DNA of 64,000 nt from Phycisphaerales bacterium (GTDB taxonomy: Bacteria; Planctomycetota; Phycisphaerae; Phycisphaerales; UBA1924): positions 1-64,000 of the forward strand of contig JADYXW010000010.1 of NCBI GenBank assembly GCA_020853975.1, given 5' to 3'. Below are positions 8,852 through 17,970 of the stretch, one piece after another. The notes beneath the pieces were generated by a model. The model saw only the letters and a program-made list of their open reading frames with translations, was not told the origin of the DNA and did no database searches. The position numbers and the translations under genes were made by a program. Each line of letters opens with the position of its first letter. Positions within the stretch are counted from its first letter, which is position 1.

Positions 8852-8888
8852 ACGGGGGCGGCGTGCGGGCCCCACGCCCCGCGCGGCC

Positions 8889-8894
8889 TAGCCT
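8889..8894 (+). promoter_or_regulatory. -10 hexamer TAGCCT close to the start codon
   Basis: TAGCCT ends 6 bases before the ATG at 8901. The intervening TCGGGG is not a good Shine-Dalgarno, so a leaderless start is plausible. Confidence 0.35.
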
Positions 8895-8900
8895 TCGGGG

Positions 8901-9782
8901 ATGGCGAACCCGCCCGGAGATGTCCGCCGCCCGCACCCGGTGCTCGAAGCGCTGATGATGCCGTTCGTGCTTTTCGCGGGGCTGCGGTACCCGCTGTACG
9001 ACGCGGTGGCAGGGTTCGGGCGGTTCTCGGCGTTCTGCGCGGGCGTCGGCGCGGGGCTGGCGGACCGGGCGGCGTGGCTGAGGCGGGACCGGCTGCTGAA
9101 GCAGCTGTATCTCGTGGGAACGATGTCGGTGCCTGTGGTGGGGCTCACTGGCGCGTTCATCGGCATGCTGCTGGCGCTGGAGGGGTATCGGCAGTTCCAG
9201 ACGATCGGGCAGGAGGCGAGGCTGGGCGGGGTCATCAACCTGGGGCTGGTGAAGCAGCTCGGGCCGGTGCTGGCGGCGGTGATGCTCGCGGGGCGCGTCG
9301 GGTGCTCTCTGACGGCGGAGCTGGGCACGATGAGGGTGACGGAGCAGCTCGACGCGATGCGGGCGATGGCGGCGGATCCGATCCGGGTGCTGGTCGTCCC
9401 GCGATTCCTGGCATGCGTGCTGGTCATCCCGGCGCTGACGGTGGTGTCGAACCTGTGCGGGGTGCTCGGGGGATTCCTGATCACCACGCGCTTCTATGAC
9501 GCGGATCCGGACCTGTACTGGCGGTACTCGGACCAGTTCATCACGTGGTACGACGTGTTCAGCGGGATGGTGAAGTCGCTGTTCTTTGGCGGGGGCATCG
9601 GCCTGGTGGCGTGCTGGAAGGGGTTTTCGTGCAAGCCCGGGGCGGAGGGCGTGGGCGAGGCCACCACGGACTCGTTCGTCACCAGCTTCATCACGATCAT
9701 CCTGCTGAGCCTGGTGCTGGCCAAGTGCCTCAACGACATCGACTTCATGTTGAACGGCGGCGTGGACTCGGTGTTCAAGTGA
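8901..9782 (+). CDS. mlaE: MlaE-family ABC transporter permease
   Basis: A 293-residue inner-membrane permease of the MlaE/YrbE/Ttg2B family, which forms the membrane core of ABC systems that move phospholipids or hydrophobic compounds between inner and outer membrane. Family hallmarks include GTMSVPVVGLTGAFIGMLLA (about 74-93), the central AELGTMRVTEQLDAMRAMA (about 138-156) that contacts the ATPase, and the terminal TDSFVTSFITIILLSLVLAK. Five or six membrane helices are visible. Its ATPase (MlaF) and MCE substrate-binding partner (MlaD) are not in the window, so this is an isolated permease gene here. The 3' end overlaps the convergent gene by 8 bases. Confidence 0.9.
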   Translation: MANPPGDVRRPHPVLEALMMPFVLFAGLRYPLYDAVAGFGRFSAFCAGVGAGLADRAAWLRRDRLLKQLYLVGTMSVPVVGLTGAFIGMLLALEGYRQFQTIGQEARLGGVINLGLVKQLGPVLAAVMLAGRVGCSLTAELGTMRVTEQLDAMRAMAADPIRVLVVPRFLACVLVIPALTVVSNLCGVLGGFLITTRFYDADPDLYWRYSDQFITWYDVFSGMVKSLFFGGGIGLVACWKGFSCKPGAEGVGEATTDSFVTSFITIILLSLVLAKCLNDIDFMLNGGVDSVFK

Positions 9783-10587
9783 CGGGGCCGGGCGCGGCAC
9801 CAGAACGCCAGGAAACCCCCCCGCCACCGCCGCGGCCCGAGGGGGCGGCCGCGAAGGCAACGCCGACGGTCGCGATGAGGCCGAAGAACGCGGCGGCGGG
9901 CAATCGCCACCCGGCGGCGGAGAGGGCATCGCCATAGAAGTTGTGGGTGGGTCCCTTCTTTCCGGCGTTGGGCATGAGGAGAAGGGCCGCCTGGAACTCC
10001 CAGGTGTTTTCGTGAAGTTCACCGGGCTTTGGCTCTCTGAGGCCGCGGGCGGTGGGGTACCTCAGGGTCTTGTGGTCGACGACGCCGTCGGGCCGAAGCT
10101 CCCAGAAATCGAAGGTCCAGTCCTTTTTGCGGACGGCGCCCCAGCCCTCGGGGTCGAAGCCTTCCGGGGGCGTGCGTGAGACGACGGCGAGGCGGGTCTG
10201 GATGGAGCCGGAGCGGACGCCCTCTTCGAAGGCCTCCATGGTCATGCCGGAGCGGGGCGCGAAGAGCATGACGCGGAGCCAGTCTTCGTGCGTGACAAGG
10301 CCCGGGAGCTTGTGCCTGGGGGGTATGGTGACGGGCACGTGCACCTCGGCGTCGCCGTAGCGGACCAGGAGGGTCGCGGGCTTGCCGGTGGCGGACTCGT
10401 CGGTGAGGGAGACAACGCGGTCCGCGAAGGTGAACTCACGGGTGAGGATGGGCAGGAAGGCGTAGATGTTGGGCGGGTTTTCCTGGAGGAAGGCGCGGAT
10501 CCGCGCGGACATGTCCCGGACGCACCAGAACGCCCCGAGCGCCGAGAGGAGCGCGAGTGCGAGTGCGGCGAGGCGTGTGCGGGGCAT
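9775..10587 (-). CDS. membrane-anchored protein of unknown function, last gene of the respiratory operon
   Basis: A 270-residue protein with an N-terminal membrane anchor or signal (residues 5-25), a soluble domain of about 190 residues rich in Trp and charged residues, and one C-terminal helix (about 228-248) followed by a Gly-rich tail. GAGGAGG precedes the ATG. It lies 33 bases after the oxidase subunit IV gene on the same strand, so it is probably cotranscribed with the caa3 genes. An assembly or accessory role is inference only. I do not recognise the domain. Confidence 0.65.
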   Translation of the reverse strand: MPRTRLAALALALLSALGAFWCVRDMSARIRAFLQENPPNIYAFLPILTREFTFADRVVSLTDESATGKPATLLVRYGDAEVHVPVTIPPRHKLPGLVTHEDWLRVMLFAPRSGMTMEAFEEGVRSGSIQTRLAVVSRTPPEGFDPEGWGAVRKKDWTFDFWELRPDGVVDHKTLRYPTARGLREPKPGELHENTWEFQAALLLMPNAGKKGPTHNFYGDALSAAGWRLPAAAFFGLIATVGVAFAAAPSGRGGGGGVSWRSGAAPGPVT

Positions 10588-10620
10588 GCGTTGACCCCTC
10601 CTCGGGGGGCGGCCGGGCGG

Positions 10621-11340
10621 TCAGTGGTGCCCGTGGTCGGCGGGGGCGGCGGGCTTGGCGCCGGCGTCGAGGGCGTCGGTCCGGCCCACGCGGGGGCGGG
10701 TGCGGCTGGCGGAGTTCCCGGCGTGCTCGCTGTGGGTGTCGTGGGCGGCGTGGGAGTATTCGGCGCGCTGGCGCTCGAACTCGAGCATGGCGGCCTGGGG
10801 TGAGCCGAGGCGTTCCTCGAGCTTCTTGAGGTGGCGCTGCTTGGCGGCGTCAACGATGTTGGTGCCGGCGGCGGCGGGCGGGCCGTAGGGGTAGCTGACG
10901 AGGTCGCCGGTGCCGCCGGGGTGGACGGGGCCGGCCTTCCAAGAGATGACGGCGCCGCGGTTGAAGAGGTCGATGCCCGTGAAGGTGATGAAGACGGCGA
11001 GTGCGGCGAAGGTGAAGGCCATGATGATGCTGTTCATGGGGTTGTCGTACTTGAGCTGCATGAACACGGCCATGACGAAGAGAGCCTTGACGACGGCGAT
11101 GCCCATGGCGCCGTAGACGTTGACCCACCAGGGGAGGGTGAGGTGGAAGGTGTCCACGGCCCACTGCTCTGCCCAGGCGAAGCCGACGGTGAGGAAGGTG
11201 AAGAAGAGGAGGATCGCGAGGACCACGCGGAGCTGGAGCGGGCTCACGATGACGTGGCTGGCGTGCCGGCCGTGCGAGCCCGCACCGTGCGGGTCGAGCT
11301 CGTTGAAGTTGGCGTTCGAGGCGGGAGCGTGGTGTGCCAT
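10621..11340 (-). CDS. ctaF: cytochrome c oxidase subunit IV-like protein
   Basis: A 239-residue protein whose central part (about 30-130) has three membrane helices matching the prokaryotic cytochrome oxidase subunit IV family, a small accessory subunit of heme-copper oxidases. These include HVIVSPLQLRVVLAILLFFT, then AVVKALFVMAVFMQLKYD and FTFAALAVFITFTGIDLF. It is twice the usual length (about 100-110 residues) because of a hydrophilic C-terminal extension of about 100 residues rich in Arg, His and Ala. It follows subunit III by 17 bases. The family call is supported by order and topology; the extension is unexplained. Confidence 0.8.
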   Translation of the reverse strand: MAHHAPASNANFNELDPHGAGSHGRHASHVIVSPLQLRVVLAILLFFTFLTVGFAWAEQWAVDTFHLTLPWWVNVYGAMGIAVVKALFVMAVFMQLKYDNPMNSIIMAFTFAALAVFITFTGIDLFNRGAVISWKAGPVHPGGTGDLVSYPYGPPAAAGTNIVDAAKQRHLKKLEERLGSPQAAMLEFERQRAEYSHAAHDTHSEHAGNSASRTRPRVGRTDALDAGAKPAAPADHGHH

Positions 11341-11357
11341 GTGTGCGCTCTGGGGGC

Positions 11358-12146
11358 TTAGTGGACGAGGTACAGGAGGGGGAACAGGAAGATCCAGATG
11401 AGGTCGACCAGGTGCCAGTAGAGGCCGGTGATTTCAACCCCGGCGTAGTAGGTGGGGCCGTAGTCGCCCTTGCGGGACTTGAAGTAGACGCGGGCGATGA
11501 GGGCCATGCCGATGAGGACGTGGGCGGCGTGGATGGCGGTGCCGCAGTAGTAGACGGCCCACCAGAGAGGGACGTGGGGATCGACGGCGAAGGGGTGGTC
11601 GAAGAGGGCGCCCGGGCGTTTGCCGCCGTAGCCATCGACGAACTGGAAGAGGCCGAAAAGGGCGGTCTTTCCCTCGACGATGCTGGCGGTGTGGTGATGG
11701 AGAGCGGGGTCCCAGACGAGGAAATAGCCGGACCACTTGGGGACGTATTCGAGGGCGAACTTGATGCCGACGAAGAGGAGGCCGCAGATGAACGTGACGA
11801 TGAGGTTCATCTGGGCGCGCTTCTGCTGGTTGGTCTGAATGGAGTAGATGCTGGCGGCCATGGTGTAGGAGGAGATGAGGAGGACGGCGGTGTTGAAGGC
11901 GCCGATCTTCCAGTTGAGGGCGTGGGAGCCCTCGGCCCAGGCCTGGGGGTAGAGGGTCCGGAAGATGGCGTAGGCGCAGAAGATCCCGCCGAAGAGGAGG
12001 ACTTCGGTGGTGAGGAAGAGCCAGAAGCCGAGCTTGCAGCCGTCGAACTCCTCGGTCTGGGTGCGCCAGTGGTGGCCGTGGACGTACTTCATCCACCGGG
12101 CCGCGGAGCCCGTGCCGGCGTGGGAATGTGGGTCGAGGGTGGTCAT
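11358..12146 (-). CDS. ctaE: cytochrome c oxidase subunit III
   Basis: Subunit III (262 residues) of the aa3-type heme-copper oxidase stabilises the catalytic core and its proton uptake. Seven membrane helices are visible. Family signatures include GFWLFLTTEVLLFGGIF (about 40-56), NTAVLLISSYTMA and the C-terminal GLYWHLVDLIWIFLFPLLYL. An insert between helices IV and V (KTALFGLFQFVDGYGGKRPG and neighbours) faces the soluble side. It lies between subunit I (31 bases upstream) and subunit IV (17 bases downstream), in the usual order. Confidence 0.97.
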   Translation of the reverse strand: MTTLDPHSHAGTGSAARWMKYVHGHHWRTQTEEFDGCKLGFWLFLTTEVLLFGGIFCAYAIFRTLYPQAWAEGSHALNWKIGAFNTAVLLISSYTMAASIYSIQTNQQKRAQMNLIVTFICGLLFVGIKFALEYVPKWSGYFLVWDPALHHHTASIVEGKTALFGLFQFVDGYGGKRPGALFDHPFAVDPHVPLWWAVYYCGTAIHAAHVLIGMALIARVYFKSRKGDYGPTYYAGVEITGLYWHLVDLIWIFLFPLLYLVH

Positions 12147-12176
12147 GGGGTCGTGTTCCGGGTGCGTCGTGGGGAG

Positions 12177-14216
12177 CTAGTGGGCCTCTGCCTTGGCACG
12201 GGCGAGGTTCTCCGCGGGGATGGGGTAGTCCTTGGGATCCCAGTGTGGAGGCACGGTGGTGTCGTAGTCGTAGGGCCCGTGGGTGACGATGGGCTCGTGA
12301 TCGAAGTTGTGCTCGCTGGGGGGCGAGTCGGCGAGCCATTCGAGCGTGAGGCCGCCCCAGGGGTTCTTGGGGGCCTTGCGGCCGGCCATGAGGCTCTGGG
12401 CGAAGACGAGGGCGTGGATGACGAAGCCGACGAGGAGGAGCAGTGACCCGACGGTCGAGACCTGATGGAGCAGGGCGAACTCGTCGGGGTAGCTGGCGTA
12501 GCGGCGGGGCATGCCCCGGGTGCCGAGGAAGAACTGGGTGAAGAAGGTGACGTTGAACCCGATGAACACGATGAGGGCGGCGATGGTGGCCCACTTCTCG
12601 TTGTACATCTTGCCGAACATCTTGGGCCACCAGTGATGAAGGCCCGCCATGAGCGCCATGATGGTTCCGCCCATCATCACGTAGTGGAAGTGGGCGACGA
12701 CGAAGTAGGAGTCGTGGAGGTGGAGGTCGGTAGAGAGGGTGCCCAGGGGCAGGCCCGTGAGCCCGCCGATGGAGAAGAGGAAGAGGAAGATCAGGACGTA
12801 GACCATGGGCGTGGTGAGCGCGATGGAGCCCTTGTAGAGGGTTGAGATCCAGTTGAAGACCTTGATGGCGGTTGGGATGGCGACGAGGAAGGTGAGCGCC
12901 GAGAAGACGGTGCTGGCGACCTCGCTCATGCTCGAGAACATGTGGTGGCCCCACACGATGAACGAGACGCCCGCGATGCCCAGGGACGAGAAGGCGATGG
13001 CCCGGTAGCCGAAGATCTTCTTCTGGCTGTGGACGGCGAGCACATCGGAGATGATGCCCATGCCGGGCAGGATCATGACGTAGACAACGGGGTGGCTGTA
13101 GAACCAGAAGAAGTGCTGGTAGAGGACCGGATCACCCCCCTTGGCGGGGTCGAAGATGCCGATGTCAAAGACACGCTCGAAGACCAGCAGCAGCAGCGTG
13201 ATGCCGATGACGGGCGTGGCGAGGACCTGGATGACGCCCGAGGAGTAAACGGCCCAGACGAACAGGGGCATGTCGAACCAGCCCATGCCCGGGGCGCGGA
13301 GCTTGTGAACGGTGACGATGAAGTTCAGGCCGGTCAGGATCGAGCTGAAGCCGAGGATGAACGCGGCGAGCACCATGAAGACGACCCGCCAGTGGTGCGG
13401 ATCGGTCGTCGAGGAGTACGGGGTGTAGAACGTCCATCCGGTGTCCACGCCCGTGGCGAGGAGCGAGACGACGGCGAAGATGGACCCGAGGACGTAGATG
13501 TACCAGCTCAGCAGGTTGAGGCGGGGGAACGCCACGTCCTTGGCGCCGAGCATGATGGGAAGGAAGATGTTGCCCAGGGAGGCGGGGATGCTCGGCACGA
13601 TCACCATGAAGACCATGATGGCGCCGTGCATGGTGAAGAAGCGGTTGTAGATGTTGTTGCCCTCGGCGACGGAGGCGTCGGTCTTGCCGAAGACCTTGGG
13701 GAGGAGCTGGCCCTTGACGGTGGTCGAGGTCTTGACCCCCCCCGTTGGGGGCGCGGTGGTGGTGTCGGCGGTGAAGGTGCCGGTGACCTCCTTGCCATCG
13801 ACGGAGAGGGGCTTGCCCTTCATGTCGAGCACGTCGACCTTTTTGCCGGCGGCGATGGTCATGGGTTCGCCCTGGCGGACCTCGTTCCCGTCCTTCTCAG
13901 TCCAGCGGACGAGGTGCTTGCCGGGCTCGAGCTGGACCGTCTTCCCGTCGGGGGTCGTGAGGGCGGACGGGTTCATGATGGGCGCGACGAGGGGGCCGGA
14001 GACGGTGAGCACGACCTGCTCGCGCACGGGGTGGACGAGTTCAAGGCGGACGGCGATGGCCGCGATGCCGCCCAGGAAGAACATGAAGAGGATGGCGAAG
14101 AGGTACATGACGCCGATCTTTTTGTGATCAACGGTCGTGGCCCAATCCACGATGTTCGTGAAGAGCGCCCCCTTGGACGTGAGGTAGCTCCCGTGATGAT
14201 GGTCGTGCCCGGACAT
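12177..14216 (-). CDS. ctaD: cytochrome c oxidase subunit I, A2-type, with a large periplasmic insert
   Basis: Catalytic subunit I reduces O2 to water at the heme a3-CuB centre and pumps protons. The 679-residue product has FFTMHGAIM (low-spin heme His197), [13 protein letters not shown] with the CuB His and cross-linked Tyr, GHHMFSS (two CuB His) and [17 protein letters not shown] (hemes a3 and a). YSHP in place of the HPE form marks an A2-type D-channel, which lacks the usual Glu. Between helix I and helix II (residues about 65-186) there is an extra soluble stretch of about 100-120 residues, rich in Lys, Thr and Val, that ordinary subunit I lacks. ATG 14216 has GGAGGT upstream and removes a spurious upstream open frame. 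Confidence 0.97.
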   Translation of the reverse strand: MSGHDHHHGSYLTSKGALFTNIVDWATTVDHKKIGVMYLFAILFMFFLGGIAAIAVRLELVHPVREQVVLTVSGPLVAPIMNPSALTTPDGKTVQLEPGKHLVRWTEKDGNEVRQGEPMTIAAGKKVDVLDMKGKPLSVDGKEVTGTFTADTTTAPPTGGVKTSTTVKGQLLPKVFGKTDASVAEGNNIYNRFFTMHGAIMVFMVIVPSIPASLGNIFLPIMLGAKDVAFPRLNLLSWYIYVLGSIFAVVSLLATGVDTGWTFYTPYSSTTDPHHWRVVFMVLAAFILGFSSILTGLNFIVTVHKLRAPGMGWFDMPLFVWAVYSSGVIQVLATPVIGITLLLLVFERVFDIGIFDPAKGGDPVLYQHFFWFYSHPVVYVMILPGMGIISDVLAVHSQKKIFGYRAIAFSSLGIAGVSFIVWGHHMFSSMSEVASTVFSALTFLVAIPTAIKVFNWISTLYKGSIALTTPMVYVLIFLFLFSIGGLTGLPLGTLSTDLHLHDSYFVVAHFHYVMMGGTIMALMAGLHHWWPKMFGKMYNEKWATIAALIVFIGFNVTFFTQFFLGTRGMPRRYASYPDEFALLHQVSTVGSLLLLVGFVIHALVFAQSLMAGRKAPKNPWGGLTLEWLADSPPSEHNFDHEPIVTHGPYDYDTTVPPHWDPKDYPIPAENLARAKAEAH

Positions 14217-14253
14217 GCTCGAACCTCCGTGGGCCGCGCGGCGGCGGGGGGTG

Positions 14254-15384
14254 TTACTTCTTCTCGGTCTTGTTGCAGGGGGAGTCGTCCCCGCCCTTGG
14301 CGCTGATGGACCGCATGTAGGCGATGATGCCGTTGATGCGTTCGTTGGAGAGCTGTGCGAAGGAGGGCATGACGACGCCCTCGAAGCCCTTGACGATGGT
14401 GGCCTGCGGGTTGACGATGGACTCGCGGATGAAGTCATCGCAGGCGAGAACGGTGGACCCGTTGGAGAGCGCGACCTCGCTGCCGTAGAGGTCCTTCCAG
14501 GTGGGGCCGGTGTTCTTGTCGCCGCTGACGGTGTGGCAGGAGGCGCACTGGGTCTTCCACATGAGCTCGCCGAGCTGCACCGGGGGGAGGGAGCCCTCGC
14601 CGGCGGCTTCGAGCCAGTTATTCCAGGCGGCCTCTGGGATGACGCGAATGATGGCGGCCATTTCGGAGTGCATGTCGCCGCAGTATTCGGCGCAGAAGAC
14701 CCAGTGGTCCTGGTAGGGGGCGCCTGACAGGGCGACCTTGACCTTGGAGGCCGCCTCGGGGGAGCCCGGGGCGACCTCGGGCATCCGCTTGTCGCCCGAG
14801 GGCGCGACGGCCTTGAACCACACGCTGGTGTAGCGGTTGGGCATGACGTCCTGCTTGACGCGGAAGTCGGGGACCCAGAAGGCGTGGATGACGTCGTTGG
14901 AGACCATCTTGAGGCGGACGGCCTTGCCCGCGGGGATGTACCAGACGGGGATCTGCTGCTGGCCGATGACGGTGGTTTCGGAGGCGACGGCGCCCTTGGG
15001 GTACTTGAGCTCCCAGGACCACTTCTTGCCGATGAGGTCCATGTCGATGGCGCCGGCGGGGGCGACCATGGTGTCGAGATAGCCCGCGAAGCCGCGGAAG
15101 AAGATGTAGACGAGGAACAGCGTCGGGATGATGGTCCAGGCGATCTCGAGGGGGGTGTTGTGTGAGGTGCTCGCGGGGGCAATCTTGCCCGGGCGGCGGC
15201 GGTACTTCACGACCCACCAGCACATGAGCCCCATGAGGAGCACGAACCAGGCAACGCAGAACCACCACAGCCACATGTACATGCTGTCGGTGTCCTTGCC
15301 GAACTCGGTGGCGGCGGGGGCGCGCAACCACCAGTTGAAGGTAGGGTCTTCGGCGAGCGTCGTCGGTGGGATGGTCATCGTCAT
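14254..15384 (-). CDS. ctaC: cytochrome c oxidase subunit II with fused cytochrome c (caa3-type)
   Basis: Subunit II accepts electrons and passes them through CuA to heme a. The 376-residue product has two membrane helices (about 36-57 and 79-97), then a cupredoxin domain. The CuA ligands are all present: His167 and CAEYCGDMH at 231-239 with Met242. The C-terminal domain is a monoheme cytochrome c (CASCH at 280-284, distal Met in VVMPSFAQL), which makes the enzyme caa3-type. No cleavable signal peptide is obvious. The ATG overlaps the SCO stop by ATGA, so it follows SCO in the same transcript. Confidence 0.97.
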   Translation of the reverse strand: MTMTIPPTTLAEDPTFNWWLRAPAATEFGKDTDSMYMWLWWFCVAWFVLLMGLMCWWVVKYRRRPGKIAPASTSHNTPLEIAWTIIPTLFLVYIFFRGFAGYLDTMVAPAGAIDMDLIGKKWSWELKYPKGAVASETTVIGQQQIPVWYIPAGKAVRLKMVSNDVIHAFWVPDFRVKQDVMPNRYTSVWFKAVAPSGDKRMPEVAPGSPEAASKVKVALSGAPYQDHWVFCAEYCGDMHSEMAAIIRVIPEAAWNNWLEAAGEGSLPPVQLGELMWKTQCASCHTVSGDKNTGPTWKDLYGSEVALSNGSTVLACDDFIRESIVNPQATIVKGFEGVVMPSFAQLSNERINGIIAYMRSISAKGGDDSPCNKTEKK

Positions 15385-16277
15385 GGGCGAACCCCGGAAT
15401 GCCCGCCGGAGGTTCCGGGGGCATGGTGGGAAACAAGTCGTGCGGCGCGGCGACGGGCCCGCTCGCCGAGGAACAACAGACCGATGAGGACGGAGAGACC
15501 AATGAGAGTGGCCCCGCCCCCTACCTGCATCACGCGCATGGCCCGGAGGGTGTACTTGCCCATGGTGGGGTCGAACACGTAGCAGAAGGCCATGATGCGT
15601 TCACCCACGGTTGGGGTGAGCTTGCCCTCGGCGGCTTCGAGGATGGCGAGCTTGAGGTCGCGCGGGTCCTGGTCGTAGCCGTAGAGATAGCGGCTGATCT
15701 TGCCGTCGGGGGTGATGATGAACTTGCAGACGGGGTGGGTGAAGTTCCCGTCGGGCATCTGCTTGTATCGGAAGCCGACGGCGTCGGCGAGCTGTCGCGC
15801 GGTCTCGGCGTCGGAGGTGTGGTAGACCCAGCCGGCGCGAACGGAGTCGGTGACCGGCTTTGCGAAGGACTTGAAGTAGAGCTCCTTGGCCTCGGCGGCG
15901 TCCTCGGTGGATTCTCGCTGGTCGAAGCTGAAGAGGAGCGTGCGGTACTCTGTGCCGGGGGTGTAGTCGATGCTCCCCATCATGCCGGCGGTCTTGGCCA
16001 TGAAGATGTCGCAGACCACGGGGCACTTGTAGTAGACGAGGCCGAGGACGACGGGGCGGCTGTCGCCCTTGCCGAAGTAGTCGCCCAGGGTGACCTTTTC
16101 GCCCTTGTCGTTGGTGAACTGGAGCTCGAGGGGGAGCGTGCGCCCGATGTGCTCCTCGACGTCCACGCCCCGGAGCTGGTTGAGAGCGCGCTCGTCCTGC
16201 GCCGGGGCGGCGGCGGCCAGTCCCAGTACGGCGACGAGGCTCGCGAGCAGGCGGGATGTGCGCGTGGAGCGCGTCAT
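15381..16277 (-). CDS. SCO1/SenC-family copper chaperone
   Basis: SCO proteins load copper into the CuA site of oxidase subunit II. This 298-residue product has a signal peptide (residues 1-26, ending AAAAPAQ), a thioredoxin-like fold with the copper-binding KCPVVCD (Cys85, Cys89) and the third ligand His181 in DGNFTHPVCKF. A C-terminal membrane helix (about 265-285) anchors it after the domain. ATG 16277 overlaps the upstream stop by ATGA. It sits directly before its likely client, ctaC, which it overlaps. Confidence 0.93.
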   Translation of the reverse strand: MTRSTRTSRLLASLVAVLGLAAAAPAQDERALNQLRGVDVEEHIGRTLPLELQFTNDKGEKVTLGDYFGKGDSRPVVLGLVYYKCPVVCDIFMAKTAGMMGSIDYTPGTEYRTLLFSFDQRESTEDAAEAKELYFKSFAKPVTDSVRAGWVYHTSDAETARQLADAVGFRYKQMPDGNFTHPVCKFIITPDGKISRYLYGYDQDPRDLKLAILEAAEGKLTPTVGERIMAFCYVFDPTMGKYTLRAMRVMQVGGGATLIGLSVLIGLLFLGERARRRAARLVSHHAPGTSGGHSGVRP

Positions 16278-16657
16278 GGGTGCTCTTTGCGGTTCTGGTA
16301 GCGGGTGACGACCTGATCCATGGCCTGGTCGATGGGCACCTGGAGGCTGACGCCCTGCGGGTCCTTTCCGGTAGAGAGGATGGCGGCGGTCCGGGCCTTC
16401 TCGTGGCTGACCTCGGCGCTGAGGGCGTTGGTCTCGATGCGGGCGGCCTTCATGCGGGTGACGGCGGAGGTGAAGTAGACCGAGATCACGATGATGACCG
16501 CGACGAGCGCGACCACCAGGATCACGAACCACTTTGCCAGCGACATCGTGTTGACGACGGCGAGGTGCTCGCGCTGCGGGACGCCCTCGGCCGCGACGTG
16601 GTGGTGCCACGAGTCGGCATGTTCGTGGGGTGCGGGGGTACGTGCGTGATGGCCCAT
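16274..16657 (-). CDS. small membrane protein of unknown function between actF and SCO
   Basis: A 127-residue protein with a His-rich N-terminus (residues 3-24, seven His), one membrane helix (about 40-63) and a helical soluble C-terminus. The His-rich segment could bind copper or heme, but that is inference. It overlaps the SCO gene by ATGA and follows actF by 35 bases, so it belongs to the respiratory operon, at the junction between the ACIII and oxidase genes. No known family is recognised. Confidence 0.7.
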   Translation of the reverse strand: MGHHARTPAPHEHADSWHHHVAAEGVPQREHLAVVNTMSLAKWFVILVVALVAVIIVISVYFTSAVTRMKAARIETNALSAEVSHEKARTAAILSTGKDPQGVSLQVPIDQAMDQVVTRYQNRKEHP

Positions 16658-16692
16658 CGTGTGTGCTCGCTGGGGGTTCGCGGGAGGCTGGG

Positions 16693-17970
16693 TCAGACGT
16701 AGTTCCGGTGGGAGAGGGCTTCGGGCATCCAGGGGTCGCGGCGTGCGACGAGGCAGCTCGCGGAGACCCGGACGAAGAGGTATCCGGCGAGAACGAGCAG
16801 CGGCGCGGTGATCGCCAGAACGTCAAGCCAGAGCGTGGGGGTAAGGGAGGGCGCGTGGTCTTCGGTCGCGTGGACCATGGGCCTCACGACCCAGTAGATA
16901 TCCACGACCTGGACGATGATCGCCCAGAGCCCCATGAAGGTGAGGGCGGCGGGGCTCTTCTTGACCGGCCTGAAGAGGAGGATGAGGAAAGGGACCACGA
17001 AGTGGCCCAGCATGAGGAAGACACCCATGCTCTTCCATGGCTCGTTGTTGCGGTAGACGTAGAAGGCGGTTTCTTCGGGGATGTTGCTGTACCAGATGAG
17101 GAAGTACTGGAAGAAGGCGATGTACGCCCAGAAGACGGTGAAGGTGAACATCAGCTTGCCGAGGTCGTGGAAGTGCTCGCTGGTGACGACGCCCCTCAGC
17201 TTGCCCGCGCCGACGAGGCGGGCGAGGACGATGGCGACGAGGCCGGCGGCGGAGAACGCGGCACCGGAGAAGTAGTAGACGCCCCACATGGTGCTGAAGA
17301 ACTTGAAGTCCATGCTCATCAGCCAGTCGAACGAGGCGAAGGCGACGGAGAGCGCGAAGGCAAGCATGCCCCACGCGCTGGTGCGCCGGGCCTGGGCGGA
17401 GAGGGCGATGTCGCCGGACTCGTCCTGCTGACGGCTGAGCTTGCAGAGGCGGCGGGAGAGGTATGTCCAGATCAGGACGTACAGGACCGCGCGGATGATG
17501 AAGAAGACGGGGAGGCCCCCGATGGGCTGGTTGAGGTAGAAGAAGACCTTCTTGTGCTCGAGGAGCGGATCGCCGGCCATGTCGTGGCTGAGCCACAGGA
17601 AGAGCTTGCCGTGCGTCATGACCTCGATGACGAGTGTGGGGAGGACGAGGAGGAAGGCGAAGGGGAGGAAGGAGGCGACGTTCTCAAACTGACGGCGGAT
17701 GGCGGAGGCCCATCCGGCGTTGGTGAGGTGGAACGCCATGATGAAGAAGAGGGAGCCCAGGCACATGGCCAGGACGCTCATGGCGCCGACGTGGTAGGCG
17801 GCGAGCCACTGTTTGAGCGAGATGCCCCCGGCGCCGCTGAAGGCTGCGCCGGCGGTAGCGAGCGCGCAGAGTGCGCCGGCGACGATGAGGCCCATGCCCA
17901 GGCCCCGGCCGCTGCCGTGGGCGAGCGTGAGGTTCGAGTCGGAAAGGTCCGCGTGGACAGCGGCGCTCAT
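16693..17970 (-). CDS. actF: Alternative Complex III subunit ActF
   Basis: ActF is a polytopic NrfD-like membrane subunit (about ten helices, 425 residues) of the quinol:cytochrome c/oxidase oxidoreductase ACIII. Conserved stretches include FDWLMSMDFKFFSTMWGVYYF (two segments near 215-240) and YFLIWYSNIPEETAFY. It pairs with ActC to form the membrane core; ActC and ActF are distant homologues. ATG 17970 overlaps the actE stop by ATGA. Confidence 0.92.
   Translation of the reverse strand: MSAAVHADLSDSNLTLAHGSGRGLGMGLIVAGALCALATAGAAFSGAGGISLKQWLAAYHVGAMSVLAMCLGSLFFIMAFHLTNAGWASAIRRQFENVASFLPFAFLLVLPTLVIEVMTHGKLFLWLSHDMAGDPLLEHKKVFFYLNQPIGGLPVFFIIRAVLYVLIWTYLSRRLCKLSRQQDESGDIALSAQARRTSAWGMLAFALSVAFASFDWLMSMDFKFFSTMWGVYYFSGAAFSAAGLVAIVLARLVGAGKLRGVVTSEHFHDLGKLMFTFTVFWAYIAFFQYFLIWYSNIPEETAFYVYRNNEPWKSMGVFLMLGHFVVPFLILLFRPVKKSPAALTFMGLWAIIVQVVDIYWVVRPMVHATEDHAPSLTPTLWLDVLAITAPLLVLAGYLFVRVSASCLVARRDPWMPEALSHRNYV

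Noticed and set aside
14217..15182. Upstream extension of subunit I to give a 1,001-residue protein
   Set aside because: The added part overlaps subunit II out of frame and is Arg/Ser/Pro-rich; the true ATG at 14216 has GGAGGT.
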